A DNA stretch of 64,000 nt from Akebia trifoliata (GCA_017979445.1 CM030711.1:2108001-2172000); one strand, 5' to 3'. Positions 10,772 through 23,286 are shown, numbered from the stretch's first letter. Notes: generated by a model from the sequence alone, not told the origin. A program made the numbers and translations.

Positions 10772-12274
10772 CGCGGGTGGAGAATCAAAAAATCATTATT
10801 CTTCCAAAGATCTTGTTTGATTGTCTCCTAGATCACCAGTGTTTCCTAACGGACCTTTGGGTCTGTATGATCGTGCATGGAAAAATGGGTGGAAAAGTGA
10901 TTGACCTTGGAAAATGTGATTTTTCAGGCATGATATTGTGTGTTTTCGATGGGATTCATTTTTCAGCCTTAAGTGATTTTCCTTAAGCTGAAAAATGTTT
11001 TCCCATAATGGTACTAAATTTGCTAGTTAATCAAAAGCCATTGATGATCTAGAGAAGCTAATTGTGTGGTGGGTCACCTTCAAACTCCATCCACATAAGC
11101 TACACACCAACTCAAAAATAGAGAGAATCAGTTCTAGAAGCCACCACTTTACGATGATTTCAAAGGGTTAGTTTACTTGCATTTCTTAATTAAGTATGTT
11201 TGATTTCAAATTGTTTTACCAAACAAACTCATAAATAAATAAATGTGACTTAGACTACTTGAAGTCTCATGGAGTCTTGTAGAGGTAGAACAGTCAAAAC
11301 TTCTAATAAGTCTTAAAGACTCCTTCAGAAAACCGCAAACTTGATGGGTCTACTTGTCGAGATCATAATTTTAAAACCTCTAAAAACACAAGGTGACTTG
11401 ATAAAAATTTTAAATTAAATAAAAGTATTTATTTTACATTTTTATAGAGGCGAATAACCCGATCCATCAAGTTTCTAATTCAATTTGATGCAGTTTTGAG
11501 TTGAAATCAGTCATTTTTCAAGTTGACTCGACTAGTGGATTCCATTGAGTTTAGGAATCACATCACCTCACTATCGAATTTAGTCAAATTGACTCGACTC
11601 GTTCACGTTCCATTCCACTCAATGAGTTCTAAAATTATGCTCAAGAGTCAAGAATTCCCTGCTTGTAATAATTCCCAATACAAATAGGTGTAAGGTTGTG
11701 ACCATTATATGAGGATATTTTTTGCCATTTGTTCTACATTTAATCTTTGATTTGATGAGTTGGTAAGTCTTGTATATAATAATATATGCATGTAGCATGC
11801 ACCTCAACATGGACCATCTAATTAATTGGTCAACTTTGTAGATTAGTCATGGTCAAAGAAAAACAATAAATATATGATTTGATATCCTAACTATTTGATA
11901 TCCTAACATTGATGTTCTATTAATATGGATTGCATGTCCACGTGGCAATTTAAAAAAAAAAAGACTGGATGCCACGTGGTTGTACATCACAAAGTTCTAA
12001 GAATTTTAAAGAAAAATTAAAGAAAATATTTTTCCCTCCCATGATCAATGAAATTTAAATTTAGGAGTTCAGTTACCATTTATTTTGAAAGTCCTTGATC
12101 CAAAAAATTTTCTTTAATTAATTTATTAAACCTAATCTAAATCATGAATCTTTGAAGATTGAGATGTAATTCGAGTCAATGTCATAAAAATGAGGACTTC
12201 AGTCTAAGTTTTGCATGGTCCATCAATCGTTCGTTTTATACACATGTGTGATGGGTTTGCATGAAATCATAGGC
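10772..12274. other. Intergenic stretch without recognisable gene
   Basis: No supported coding frame. A short inverted pair with G-box cores, CCACGTGGCA (11,939-11,948) and TGCCACGTGG (11,970-11,979), flanks an A-rich spacer. The rest is AT-rich with GACTCGACT-type repeats near 11,525-11,600. Confidence 0.45.
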
Positions 12275-12464
12275 ATAGTTTTAAATCTCGTCCAAGGCCG
12301 AGATCACTTGTCTAAGTTGTTTTGGTATCGCCCACCAACGAGACGAGCTGACAAGACATCTTAAAGACACGATTTGTTCTAATTCTAATGCATTTTTTTA
12401 AATCTCATCCGAGATAACTTGGTCTTGTTCACGGACAAGACGTCAAAACGAGTTTTAAAACTAT
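12275..12464. repeat. Inverted-repeat element with CATAGTTTTAAA ends
   Basis: The left end reads CATAGTTTTAAATCTCG, and the reverse complement of the right end reads CATAGTTTTAAAACTCG. The interior repeats CCGAGAT and TTCACGGACAAGAC. A related piece with TCGGTCTCGTTCACGGAC is found at about 35,798-35,818 and 47,195-47,215. Confidence 0.6.
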
Positions 12465-13908
12465 GATGAGTATTAATTTGATCCAAATGGAAAATCCAAC
12501 TAATTGGGTTCGGGTCAATGGGTTATCGAGTCATCGGATCGGATTCATTTTAAACAATGTCACATCAATATCAATCAATCCATGGATGGGCACGTTCACG
12601 TGTACGATCATACCCTCTACTTTATAATTGATATTTTGTTTGAAATGAGAAAAGAGAAAATTATTGGCAATGAAAACTAAGAATGGAAGACTGCCGCAGC
12701 TATCGGATCGGGTCATTATCCGTGGGCCAATGCATTAAGGAGACCTTCTAAAAGGAAGAAAACGGAGGATCGGTCATGATTCAAGTAGATGGAAAAGAGA
12801 AGAAAAATTAGAAAGGAAGGAAAGTTCTAAGGCCCACCAATATTTATTGTGTTCTTTCATTAGTAGGAAGTTTTCAAACAACATCCTCTTGTTTCCCATT
12901 TACAAGCTATTTGATGGAAGGATTTCTATAATTGTGCTTAGAAAACGAGTGGAAAATTGATTTTCCATGAAAAATAAGATTCCCGAATGTACAATGATGA
13001 AGTTAATTTTCCCCACTTACTAATGTTATTAATTCTCTCACGATCACACTTACCTCCAAAACTAAAAACTCACCTTTTGATATTTTCCTTGGTGCAATCG
13101 AACAATAAATTTTTTTTTTTTTTTGCTTTTTCCAAAGAATTTGTTTTCTATTGAAAACAAACTCCCTGCAACCAATTAAATTCTTTATTGGTTTTCCCTC
13201 TAGTTTAGTTAGAAATGTTGTTGATGGTCTTCTTGATCTTTGATTTTTCTTTTCTTATTCATGGGTTGCTTTCTCTCTCTCTCTCTCTAATTTATTTCCT
13301 TTCATACAAAATTTGGTTAGGTAAGCTATTAAAGTAAAAGTAAACCTAACACAACTAAGGCCAATAACTTGCATTGACAATTATCGATTCACATTGGTTA
13401 AGCCTTTCTTATTTCTTTTTATTTTATTATTTTATTATTTTATTATTTTATTATATTTTTTTTATTTTTTTATTTTTTATTTTTTTAAAATTGAAATGGA
13501 GGAACCATATTCATTTAGTTGATCATAAATCTTTGGGATAAGGTTTTGTTGTTATTTATTTCTCTAAAATAATATTTGCACGTGTTAATATTATTTCTTC
13601 TTTCAATCCAAATGGGTCCAAATTAGAGCTTTTTTTTTTTTTTTGTTCCTAGTCCATAATCATATAGTTACCTCATGCAAATCTATATGTAAGTTGGTTA
13701 ACATATTCTATTATCAACTTTTGAGGTCATGAGGTTTCTTTTTCAACTTTTATACCTCTTATCTCCAAAACTACCACCACCAAAAATTTTAAAAAATAAA
13801 AATTACATAATTATCAAAAAATAGTACTCATCGTTTGCTGTCATGAACTCATGGGGATGTTAGTATTCTTCATCAATTTTTTTTTCTAATAATATCTCTC
13901 TTCATTTT
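12465..13908. other. Intergenic stretch with simple repeats
   Basis: No supported gene. It contains a CT run near 13,270-13,288, an AT-only block of repeated TTTTATTA units at about 13,418-13,485, and several T homopolymers. Confidence 0.6.
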
Positions 13909-14130
13909 GTCTTTTAGTGAAAAGACAAAGGTATATTAGTCTTTTACATGATAAATACATTTATTATACCATTAATAAATGTATTTATTGTGTTGGCATC
14001 TATTGTCAAAACATTTGATACAAAAAATATATTTAAATCAAATGACTAAAATACCTTTGACATTTATTATATAAATAAACATTTATTAGGTAAAAAACCA
14101 ACATATCCTTATCTTTTCACTAAAAGATAA
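13909..14130. mobile_element. Inverted-repeat MITE with CTTTTAGTGAAAAGA ends
   Basis: The left end is TGTCTTTTAGTGAAAAGACA and the reverse complement of the right end is TTATCTTTTAGTGAAAAGAT. The arms continue into GGTATATTAGTCTTTTAC and GGATATGTTGGTTTTTTAC. A small palindrome around AATACATTTATT lies in the interior. No coding frame. Confidence 0.65.
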
Positions 14131-14138
14131 AAGAGTTG

Positions 14139-14306
14139 TGCTGGGGTGACACGAGATTTGCTGTGATTCTCATAATTCTGACATGGAATGCATACATAAC
14201 CATAGATGGTTTTTACTCGTATTGCGAGGAAGCACATCTATGGTTATGTGCAAATCCCACGTTAGACTTGTGAGAATCGCAATAAATTCTTTTTGTCATT
14301 TCAGTA
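14139..14306. mobile_element. Hairpin MITE, TGCTGGGGTGACA type (copy 3)
   Basis: The left end is TGCTGGGGTGACA and the right end, read on the other strand, is TACTGAAATGACA. The arms share GATTCTCA, GACATGG / AACGTGG and ATAACCATAGATG. It sits 8 bp beyond the preceding MITE. Confidence 0.7.
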
Positions 14307-15282
14307 TTTTTTAAAATAAAATTGGGAATAGTATTATTGAAAAGTGAATTTGATAAACAATGCTAACGTCTCCATGAGATTTTGGATGTTAGTGAATTCC
14401 CTATATATATAAGAAAATTTCTATCATAACCAAATTAGAAAAGGGCAGAGATCAAATTACTCATGAAAGAATATAGAAAAAATTATTAAAATAGATTTAA
14501 ACATTTTAATATTTACACACAAAAAAAAAATTTTAATTTTTTTATCAAAAATGAATTAAGTCACGAGACAGACCAATGTTTTAGGAATTTGCTGAACTAT
14601 CCAACATTTTAAATGGAAGCTAAATTGTTAGGGTGTTAAAGTAAGTTATTAAAACATTGGACATTTTAACGTTTTAATTATTCAGAGGACATTTTTGGTG
14701 AAGTAATGTATTTAAAATGCTAGATTGTTTAACGACTTAATTCATTTTTGGTAATTTTTGAAAAAATATATACTATTTTTGTAAATATTAAAATATTTAA
14801 CCCTCTTTAAATAATTTTCCCGAAAACATATAACCTAATGTAAACACAAAATCCAACCGTCAAGATTTATAAGTATTCCAATAGTTCATATCCCAATGCT
14901 ACTCATCTCAAGGATAATTCAGATCTTGATCTATTAGAAGTTGTGTTGGTTTTAGGCTCTTTACAATATGTTAACTTAACATTCGTAATTTTCAAGGGTG
15001 CACATATAAATTAGATATTATAAGATGATTTTTTTTTTCTTTTTTTTTTCGATAAGTAGATATTATAAGATGTTTGTTATCCAAAAAGTAGAAAACAAGC
15101 AATAAACTATGATTTGATTAAAGGCGTGCCTAATTGGTATTTTTTTTAACATATATTCTCTTTTCCATCTTAACGAATTCAACTTGATTTCTAAGTCTCC
15201 TTAAGGTCAACATCAGCAACCAATCAATTAGACAAAAAGGAAACGACAACCAATCACCCCATTGTTTTCAAACCGAAGACAT
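14307..15282. other. Intergenic stretch without recognisable gene
   Basis: AT-rich. Phrases with AACATTTTAA / ACATTTTAACG around 14,590-14,720 look like a weak local inverted repeat. No supported reading frame. Confidence 0.4.
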
Positions 15283-15690
15283 GCCCCTTGACTGAGGTCC
15301 ATTCTGGACAATTAATCAAAATGACCTAAATGTCCTCATCTTCAATTCATTTGTTTAATTATTCTTAATTTACTCAATCTTATCTTCAATCTATCGTTCT
15401 CAACCTCTTACAAAAATTCTTCATTTTTCTACCAAAAATTCTTATTTTTTTTCCCCTCAGGGTTTGAAGATTGAAGGAGATAGAAATAATCTTGGGATTG
15501 GAGACAGGGGTTAATAAAAAATTATCGTAAAGGTTCAAAGTGATGAATTTTTGAGAGAAAAATCAAAGGTTTCCGCTATATGTTGATGGCGAGGGTACTT
15601 AAATCATATTTTATTAATCTCCAGGAAAAGACTGAAGTCAAGGGGTATCTCAAATATTCACTAAAAGTCATAGGGACCCTTGACCGGTTG
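15283..15690. mobile_element. Large inverted-repeat MITE related to the 6.2-kb element
   Basis: The left arm reads ATGCCCCTTGACTGAGGTC then AATGTCCTCATCTTCAA. The reverse complement of the right arm reads ATACCCCTTGACTTCAGTC then AGTACCCTCGCCATCAA. The same CCCTTGAC / CCTCATCTTCAA vocabulary occurs in the elements at 6197-6816 and 56,540-57,375. Confidence 0.55.
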
Positions 15691-18611
15691 ACCCTAAGCA
15701 TGAAATGTTATTGGATGACCAGCATATCAAAGTATTATATGCCGTGAAGATTATAAATCAATCATCATTTGTCCACGTGGCAAGCTTATATAGGAGCATG
15801 GCTAACCATTCAATAGGTCCCATTCTTAAGATCCGTTACACCTAAATAGACAACCATTGGGATCCAATGATTTCTACTTGGACAAGCGAGCTTCTTTTTT
15901 TTTTTTTTTTTTTTTTTTCTTAATGTCTCGGATTGAAAATTCTCTATCTTTATGGGTTTTTCCTTTTTATTTTTTTTACGTCCACAGAGCATCAAATACA
16001 ATAAAGAACCAAAAGCTTTGATAAATCTTATAAGTTTGTTGTTTATCATCAATTCAACATTGTTGATTGACAATAAAAAAATTTGGTTCATAGAAAAGTC
16101 AATATAAGATTTCATAGAATCCTAAATCAATCAATCACACATACTCACATATATTGATAGTATCCCCAATTTACAAAATTACTTTTATTAGGTTTCGTGC
16201 AATTGATCATTTAGATTCTGTAAAATCCTGAATTGACTTTTCTATAAACAAAAATTCTCTCATATTCAAATTTAATAAAATTATAAGATAGTTAAATGAA
16301 TTCAAAATGAGAGAGAGAATAACAGTTTAACATGGCACACTCAATCGACTCTCCTAATATGTCATTTTCGAGAATTGTTGATTTGTACGTCTCAAGATAC
16401 AAAATTGCACTTTTCAATAAAATGTGTATCCCAAGGGAATCGTGTATCCATGATGCTACTGTACAAATCTAGAAATTATAAAATATTAGAGGAAAGAAAG
16501 TGAGGTAATCATGATGCTTCATCACTATTCTTTTAAAAAGAAAAAGAATATATATATGAATAAAACCATTTCAATTAACTATTTGAGAAAGAAGGGCGCT
16601 TTTATAAAAAAAAAAAAAAAAAAAACAATGTGAAAAATGTCCATCCTAATTAGGATGTTATTTATATCATACCAAAAGAGGAAAAAAAAAAAAAAAAGAT
16701 TTGAAACTCCCAAAAGGAGGAGGAAAAAGTGGGTAGTTGTAAATAGTTTACCAATAATTAACTAACTTTTGATTTCTTCATCGACCACTCTCTTATTGTC
16801 GTAATCAATTTTTTCAGAGCTTGAAGTACTAACTTTAAACCCTAATCTAAGAACTTCTTTAGAGAAGAAAAAATTTGGAAATTAATGGTGATCAGGATCA
16901 AAATAGAATGGCCATCCACACCTAGATGACATAATTAATTTCTTGTTTCAAAAATGGATAAATTTGATGTCAAGATCCATGTTGAATTTGATTAAATCCA
17001 AACAAATTCGATGGACCTTAGCGTTGAATTTATCATTTTTTTCATATAATGTTTATGAGGTCTGATTCGATCAGATCCAAACTTGTTCCAATTATTATGG
17101 GATATGATTTGAATTCAATTGTCATGGCATGATAATAATCCAATTTGATAACTTATTAAATCAAACAAATCAAGTCAGACGCTTATAGGATTGGTTATAG
17201 AACAAAAATCCAATCCGAACCCAATTTATTTACAGGCCTAGTGCCGATGTTTTGGCTAATGGGATTAGTTATATGGGGCAACCCTACATTAGGCTCAATT
17301 TAGTCAAACTATATTTCTTCACTTATCACAATAAAAGTCAAACTATATTCTAGGTCAAAGTGTAGAAATAAAGTATGGTAGTTGGCGGTAGAGATGCTGT
17401 CTAGACTTTGAAGGGCGCGTTTGATGCATCAACCATTAATTGCCGACAATCTGATATCTTGTTTACAACTAGATGTACTCACGTGAGATGCGTGTGATGT
17501 GAGTTAAGACTTGAGAGAAGTGTTTGTAACCTCCCTTTTGGTAGTCCCTATGTTCAAACCGTTTGATCTCACACTTGTTACATATCAATCATTTTTTATT
17601 TTCGAATAGGCCTTAATGTGATATCTATCAAAAAGGCTCTAATGATTAAGTTAATTTACAGGAATTAATTAACTTAAATCTTAATTTAATTGATTTTTTT
17701 TATTTTGTTACGCTCCTCTCATGACTATTCCCTGATCTTTGGGATCCATAATTATTCATTGGCACACTCAATCGACTCTTCCTGACGTGACAAGTTCAAG
17801 AACCATAGATCTATATACATCTCAGGATACATATTTTAATGGGGACATGCAATTTTGTATTCCGAGACCTACAGATCTAAAGTTCCTGAGCTTGTCATGT
17901 CAAGAAAGTCAATTGAGTGTGCCACGTGGGATAGTCAAATTATCACAATTCTTATTCATTTTGCATATTCGTATCGTCAATGACAAACTTATATAGTCTC
18001 TCCGACTGCTTAATTGTTTCGATTAAATGGAATTTTCAGACTACTCGCTCAATTGATTCGGGTTTCATCGTTTTCGAGTTTAAAAAAAAAAATAGGTTAG
18101 AACTAATATAGTTTCCAATGAACCACATAAACTTTCCATTTCAAGGAAATAGAAACTCTATCACACAAATCTTAGTCCAATATTCCTCACCAAAGATATA
18201 AAAGAAAGAAAGAAATGGTCAAGTACTAGTTTGACAAGCAACCCATGAAACATCAATTTTTAAAGATAATATAGATATTAGGTAACCAGAAAGTTGCTTT
18301 TAATTCAACAATCGGCTTTAAAATGGACTTAGTACAGAGACATCTCTTCAATTAATTAAAAGATTACATGAAGGTAAAAAAAACCATAAACCTCAGTTTC
18401 TTCTCTTTTTTCAAAGATCTGAGGTCTTAATTGGATCGACCCTTCTTATTTCATAGAATATTAATCTCTTTAGCTATAATCCTACTAAAACTATATCTTT
18501 TACTAATGTTTCTTCAATCTCTTCTTCAAAATAGTACACTTATAATTTAAATCGAGAGAATTCGTTTCGATTTTCGCAGCAAATTCACTCTATAATTCGA
18601 CCAAGTAATGT
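15691..18611. other. Intergenic stretch with hairpin elements, no gene
   Basis: It contains a hairpin element at 17,761-17,923, with arms GGCACACTCAATCGACT and, on the other strand, GGCACACTCAATTGACT, plus AACCATAGATCT. A partial relative starts at 16,334 with the same left arm. G-box cores ACGTGG occur at about 15,775 and 17,924. The rest is AT-rich with long A or T runs, and no reading frame is supported. Confidence 0.55.
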
Positions 18612-19914
18612 TCATGTCCACAGTGGCTCCCATACGGAACTCATATTGGTTTCGTCAAAGAGACCATCGGTGGTCTGAAAATTGTGAGGATTGTTCATGA
18701 AATTGTCGAAAGAAGATTGTTGGGAAAATGGTTGTGGAGATTGCGACATTTCCATGCAAATTAAGGCCACAAGTTCTGCTTGTTGGTGTTGCATGTTGAC
18801 GAGCTCGGCTTGAGCCTTGGCCAATTGTGTTTGGAGCTCACTCACTTGTTTATGAAGTTGGCAAATTGTCCCGGCACAACCGTACACTGGGTCTCTAATC
18901 CTAGCGTTCGCCTCGTAAACCATGCTACTCACTGCATCAACCCTTTGAGACTCTGGAAGCTCCTATAATCATGAAAAAATAATTGTATAAGTCGAAATAA
19001 GCAAATTTGAATGTATTTGTTTCTAATTATAAAGAAAAAAAAATATGTTAATATATCTCAAACAAAATGTATGGTTGAGATGGGTTGCCTTCCCATCTCA
19101 ACCATACATTTGACTGGCAACTTTAAATTATGATTTGAGGTTGAAAAGTCCTATTCTAATATTACCAAAGAATTTGACTCCAGCATGTTTAGTTGCAATC
19201 CATTCAGTAAATGAGGTGTCTATAGTTGTCCTTTAATGTTTTATTTAAGTAAATAAAGAAAATTCTAATTTTCAATAGTGTTGAACACTTTATGTCGAAC
19301 ACGACGAGATGGAAAAAGATTTTAGAGATTCACTTTCTCCATCTCATTTGTTTTCTTCTTGGCAATGGCGTTCGACCTAAGAAAAGTCTTTAAAGTAATT
19401 AGTAAGCCAAAGCGTGTCATATTATTCAACTCAAAAACATGTTACAATATCTTCATTAGTGAAGATGGGTTTCGAGTTTGATTCACCATTTTGTGATTCT
19501 AGTATGTTCAAGAGGGAATAAACTCAACTTCAAGAAATCAAGTTTCTTCCCAAGTCCCACACCTTCAACCACAATACATCAATTATAAATTATAAATCAT
19601 AAATAACACAACACAAGTGAGTTGATCATTACCTGTAACATCTTAATAATATTGCTCGCGCCAAACACTCTATGAGCAGTTGTAAACTTTAAAGGCTCGT
19701 TTGGAGGAAAATATGGTGCCAAAACACATTTTTCAACACATCTTCGACGAAGAATCTTGCACGCGGCACAAGGGCTAACAACAATAGGAGTAGGAGTCGG
19801 AGTCGGAACATGAGTGGAAGGAAGAGACGATTGAGGCGAATAAGACAGAGTAGAGGAAGTAGTGGAGGTGGTGGTGGTGTTGGTTGTGGTGTCACTTGAA
19901 CCCATTTTAGCCAA
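18612..19914 (-). CDS. LBD1/LBD11: LOB-domain transcription factor, LBD1/LBD11-like (210 aa, two exons)
   Basis: Exon 1 is 19,914-19,633 and exon 2 is 18,962-18,612, joined in phase 0 across a 670-bp GT-AG intron. The splice joins KMLQ to ELPESQR. A Ser/Thr/Pro-rich N-terminus (about residues 1-47) precedes the LOB domain. The C block has C-x2-C-x6-C-x3-C (CAACKILRRRCVEKC), followed by the GAS block (FGASNIIKML). The coiled coil has L-x6-L-x3-L-x6-L spacing (LHKQVSELQTQLAKAQAEL). The intron position inside the GAS region is typical of the family. LBD proteins are nuclear DNA-binding regulators of organ boundary, root and vascular development. A 20-bp perfect inverted repeat lies in the intron, and ACGT sites lie upstream. 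All key residues are present, so the gene looks functional. Confidence 0.93.
19065..19111. repeat. Perfect 20-bp inverted repeat in LBD intron
   Basis: The arms at 19,065-19,084 and 19,092-19,111 are exact reverse complements (AAATGTATGGTTGAGATGGG and its complement) around the 7-nt loop TTGCCTT. The transcribed intron would form a stable hairpin. Confidence 0.9.
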
Positions 19915-19996
19915 AAGAGGATGGAAAAAGTGGAAAAGTATTAGAAAGAATGAGAAAGCAAGGAAGGTTGATGGGCTCCTTTAAGACACCAAGAGT

Positions 19997-20095
19997 TATA
20001 TAAATAGAGAGGCGAAGCCCGGGAAGTGAGTGGTATGATGACGTCATTATTAGGGGTAAATGACGTCAGAGTTGAAAAACTCCTTGTGACGTGGC
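19997..20095 (-). promoter_or_regulatory. Candidate LBD promoter: TATA-like box and three ACGT-core sites
   Basis: TATATAAATA (plus-strand reading, 19,997-20,006) lies about 85-90 bp upstream of the ATG at 19,914. Further upstream are two TGACGTCA palindromes (20,039-20,046, extended to ATGACGTCAT, and 20,061-20,068) and one TGACGTGGC (20,087-20,095). TGACG/ACGT cores are recognised by plant bZIP factors of the TGA and related groups. Three within 57 bp is more than expected for such AT-rich DNA. Function is inferred. Confidence 0.6.
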
Positions 20096-20193
20096 TGTGG
20101 CGATTAATCTTCAAAAGAGGTTCGTTAGGTTTGGGATTTTTTGGCGTTTTATTTAAAATGTCTTTGAAAGAAAATTGTCATTTGGACTTTTTT

Positions 20194-20518
20194 TCTCCCA
20201 CTTATTTGGACTCTTAACGGTTCATTTTTTCATTTTTTTAAGAAAATATTCAATGGAACCCATTAGAATTACGTGGAAAAAAAAAAAGATAATTTTTTTT
20301 TAATATATATAATTATTTGGAGTGATTTTTCAATTAGAGGTCCCCCAACTATACAAATATAGAAAATTATCATTCGACTTTCTCCCACATTTGTTTGGAG
20401 TACTCTTAACGTTCCATATTTTCAACTTAGAAATCAATGGAACCATTAGAATTAGATGGAAAAAGGAAATTTACTTCTTAGAGTAGAGATGATTTTTCAA
20501 TTATGGGTGTCTCCAACT
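20194..20518. repeat. Two diverged tandem units of about 190 bp
   Basis: The phrases CTCCCAC-TTTGGA, CTCTTAACG, TCAATGGAACC, CATTAGAATTA and GATTTTTCAATTA occur in the same order at 20,194-20,345 and 20,382-20,510. No coding frame. Confidence 0.7.
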
Positions 20519-20774
20519 TGATAATCTATAAGATCAAGTCGTCTCGTAAATCTTTTTCTTTGGACATATTTTTCTAACCTCAAATGAATGGATAACTAAG
20601 GTGAGATGAAAAACACAGGCTTTCTAGAGATCACTATTTTTTTTTCTTATAGGAATTCATAGAGATGCCTTTTCATCTCAGTTGTATATTAGGTGCTTTT
20701 ACTTCAAAAATCTTTTGAAGCCATAGTTTTTGTCTAATGGGAAAATGTCACAAATTTAATGAGATACCCATAGA

Positions 20775-20995
20775 CAAGGGCGAAGCTAGTAAGGAAACAT
20801 AGGGGGCAATTGCCCCTACTTAACTTTTTTGGGTATTTTAGATACCTTTAAATTTGAGATACCCTTACATTTTAAATTACTGACATGTCCTATTTGACCC
20901 TGTTGTCCCCACATTTTCCTCCAATTTTTGCCCTCTCCCCCTCCACTTAATTATAAGTTTGCCCCCACTAAAAGAAAATTCTGACTCCACCCTTG
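20775..20995. mobile_element. hAT-like MITE with 8-bp target duplication
   Basis: The left end is CAAGGGCGAAGCTAG and the reverse complement of the right end is CAAGGGTGGAGTCAG. Flanks CCCATAGA (20,767-20,774) and CCCATTGA (20,996-21,003) match at 7 of 8 positions. An 8-bp target duplication with short C-A-purine-rich ends is typical of hAT elements. GGGGGCAATTGCCCC is an internal palindrome. At 221 bp there is no transposase. Confidence 0.7.
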
Positions 20996-21003
20996 CCCAT
21001 TGA

Positions 21004-23159
21004 ATTTAAATTCGACATTTGGCTCAAATAAAGTTGATAATTGATTTATCGATGATGATGATAATGAGAAAATTATATATTAAAAGGGGATGGGGAGTAT
21101 TTATAGTACAAGAATAAGAAATCTATAACACGACATATTTTATCATCTTAAGAAGGAAAAATTGTCTTTGTCAATAATATCTAATCCCATTGACCATGGA
21201 TATTTCTTAATCTTGGAAAGCCTATTTAGTGTCCGCTTGAATGTTATAGGAGCTTAACATTTTTTGCAATGACAAGCTTCTAAGCTTATCTCTTTCAAGA
21301 TTCAACTTAGTTGTGTTTGTGTAATTTTCTCTGATAGAAAAAGGTGTTTCTATTATAGAGCGATGTATTTGCAACTAAATTTGAAGCTTTTTAGAGTAAC
21401 TCCAACTGCGAGTTTTAAAAATTGCCTTCAAATTGACATCTTCTTCAAAATAAAGGCTCATTTTCTACTCCAACCGGCTGGTTTCACCTTCAAATAACTA
21501 TTCATTACTTTAAAACAATATTCAAAAACGTTAAAAAAAATTAAAAAATGTAAAATACAAAGAGTGTTGCTATTGGCACTCCAACTTTTAATTATTATAC
21601 TCCAACTTAAACGTATTGCACCCCAACATCTTAAATTATTTATCACACCTCAATTAAAAATTAACACTCTCCAAAACTTACTTATATATTAATTATCTTA
21701 ATTTATTTATATAAGTAAGAAAATCTTGCAGAATTGGTGGTTCACTAACGAACATAATTTGTGACAAATTTCCATCTAGCTTGGTAGTTAATTGATGATT
21801 TAGTTAAAATTTTAAAATACTAAATAAAAAGACTTTAAAATTTGTAAGAGATAAAAGTGGTATTTAAATCATGTTACATGAAAGAGAATGCTAAAATTGA
21901 CATTTATACCCACAAAAAAAAAAAAAAAAAAAAAGCACAATAGGATTTATTAAAAAAAAAAAGGTTGAATAGTGATAAAGGTGGAGTTTTAAATATTCTC
22001 TCTCCCCTTCAAATATAAAATAATGAATAGTGATTTGATGGTCTTTTCCTCAAAATTAAAGGACGGTCAGAGTTTGATTCGGTTGCCCAAGCCTTCATAT
22101 ATATTTGGAGTTTTATGAGACAGTTGGAGTTGCTCTTATGATCTTTAAAGTTCGAAGGACTTCCCTCATCAATAGATCAATGAAAGAGAGATTTATTTGA
22201 AAAAAATTGAAAACCCTCAGATCGAAGAGATTCAAATCATTTTGAACTATCATCACTGAAGACCTTTTTTGTACATTTGTCACTAAATCGTTGACTGTTG
22301 AATGATGCAATCCAAAATATGTTGCATATAACCATTTGTAATTATTTTACTTGTTTGGCAGCAATTCTTTTAGAATTAATCCAATTATTAAATTAGACGA
22401 AATCAACTCTCTAATAGTTTAATTAGAATGAATTATGATATAAAAAAGATAATTTATATTACCACATTGACATTTTTTATAACATGACAATTAATAAAGC
22501 TAACTTATATTACACCAAAATATAAATGCATACCAAATATCTCTTATTCTTCTTCATCGAAGTGTTTTTTTAACGATGATGGGGTGTTCGAAACTATAAG
22601 CCTGATTAGCAAGGATAAGGCAACCGGCCTCTTAGAACACCATATCTCACTCAAATTTTCGAGGGAAGGTGTTAGCCACTATGACTAATACCCATTCCTT
22701 CTTTGAAGATTTTATGAAAGAAATAAAAAGGGTGATGAGAGAGAGAGAGATTGTAGAAGTACATTTTTTCTCGTTAATGGATTTCATGAAACCTTAAGAG
22801 AAGATTTTACTATCAAAGGAGTATAGAGATAAGGAGAATGAGAAGATGAGAGAGGTGGGTTTTTCAATGGTGGACATTTTTGAAATCCTAGATGAGACGT
22901 ACCATAGAAAAAAGGAGAAAGCAACAGAGAGAAATCGTATAGGTTGATTTTCGACGATGGTGTTGGGTCGATCTTCAAGTGGTATGGTTGAGAATCAAGA
23001 TTCCACACGAACAAGATTTGCGACATCATGTGTTAGTGCCCCATTTTCAATTGTTGGTTCTAAAGGCCCCATGCTCGAGAGAATCACTTTTTATCTCCTC
23101 TCTAAATATAGAATGATGATTTCCTGACGCCTCCCTTTGACACATGTTTCATACTTTTT
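21004..23159. other. Intergenic stretch without recognisable gene
   Basis: It holds a copy of the CACCCCAA repeat family (about 21,555-21,670: ATTGGCACTCCAACTTTTA, GCACCCCAACATCTTAAA, CACACCTCAATTAAA). A long A run lies near 21,915 and a GA run near 22,738. Minus-strand open frames at 22,784-23,029 and 23,434-23,721 show no recognisable motif. Confidence 0.5.
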
Positions 23160-23286
23160 CTGATGTGGCATGTTTTAGAACCATATATTCTTTTTCTTAG
23201 GATACACAATTGCACATGTTTTTAGGGATGTATGGTTGTGTTATCGCGAGGGAAAAATCTATAATTCTTGTCCATGCCACATCAGG
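23160..23286. mobile_element. Hairpin MITE, CATAGATTTTTC type
   Basis: The left arm is CTGATGTGGCATGTTTTAGA and the reverse complement of the right arm is CTGATGTGGCATGGACAAGA. The stem continues with CATATATTCTTTT and TATAGATTTTTCCC. The loop carries GGATACACAA. Confidence 0.7.
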
